DNA of 64,000 nucleotides from JAAZNO01 sp964508025. GTDB taxonomy: Bacteria > Chloroflexota > Anaerolineae > B4-G1 > SLSP01. Under the pieces are notes generated by a model, which saw only the letters and a program-made list of their open reading frames with translations, was not told the origin of the DNA and ran no database searches. Position numbers and translations under genes: made by a program. The number at the start of each line of letters is the position of its first letter. The stretch's first letter is position 1. The stretch is taken from contig CAZDSF010000004.1 in NCBI GenBank assembly GCA_964508025.1, positions 1 through 64,000 of the forward strand. The letters run 5' to 3'. Shown here in pieces: positions 63,995-64,000 of the stretch.

Positions 63995-64000
63995 ATGGGT
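63995..64000 (+). CDS. atpB: Start of the next operon gene, probably atpB (subunit a)
   Basis: GGGAGGTG followed by ATG GGT at the right edge; only two codons are inside the window. The identity is inferred from N-ATPase gene order, not from sequence. Confidence 0.5.

Overview
The window is a GC-rich bacterial chromosome fragment (clearly above 50% GC by eye), most likely from the Chloroflexota (Anaerolineae/Caldilineae type). That placement is inferred from four things: coenzyme F420 genes, an N-ATPase-type operon, a secreted protein with SBBP repeats, and lipoproteins with Thr/Pro/Ala-rich linkers. It is a draft assembly, with two 10-N gaps (1615-1624 and 57968-57977).

Layout. (1) 1-14940 is a defence-type island, mostly on the minus strand: a DruE/DrmA-DrmB-like DUF1998 helicase, a broken SBBP-repeat protein, an archaeal-type ATPase, a DrmD-like SNF2 helicase, a four-helix-bundle protein, an AbrB/PIN toxin-antitoxin pair and the start of an Eco57I-type adenine methylase that runs off the left edge. 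This island is peppered with octanucleotide arrays (GGTGACNN and its complement) between and inside genes. (2) 14941-28298 is accessory: tRNA-Lys(CTT), transposase remnants, membrane proteases, an alpha/beta hydrolase and a decayed FAD oxidoreductase. It also holds an F420 block (deazaflavin reductase, NADPH:F420 reductase, CofE, an LLM oxidoreductase and a PreA-like Fe-S protein). (3) 28311-39572 is a housekeeping minus-strand block: EamA transporter, the TIGR03936/TIGR03960 pair, YjbQ, RpoD, DnaG, a DUF503 protein, pyrophosphatase, a beta-CASP nuclease and RNase D. (4) 39680-50717 is a plus-strand run of metabolic and envelope genes, including homoserine dehydrogenase, an aldo/keto reductase, an alkyltransferase-like protein and a tandem DsbA lipoprotein, ending in a LuxR-type regulator. 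(5) 50988-60110 holds an adenylosuccinate lyase-like enzyme, a MEDS-PAS-GAF-GAF histidine kinase with a REC-kinase hybrid, and a MacAB-like efflux operon. (6) 60313-64000 has mreB diverging from the start of an N-ATPase operon (beta, epsilon, AtpQ/I, AtpR, first codons of atpB).

The most unusual signals are three. First, inside three defence genes the octamer arrays have lost the TGA trinucleotide in exactly the units that fall in the reading frame, so each array is tolerated as coding sequence. Second, between genes the same arrays supply stop codons and, in one case, a -35 element. Third, several strong sigma70-like promoters lie so close to a start codon that leaderless mRNAs are predicted.
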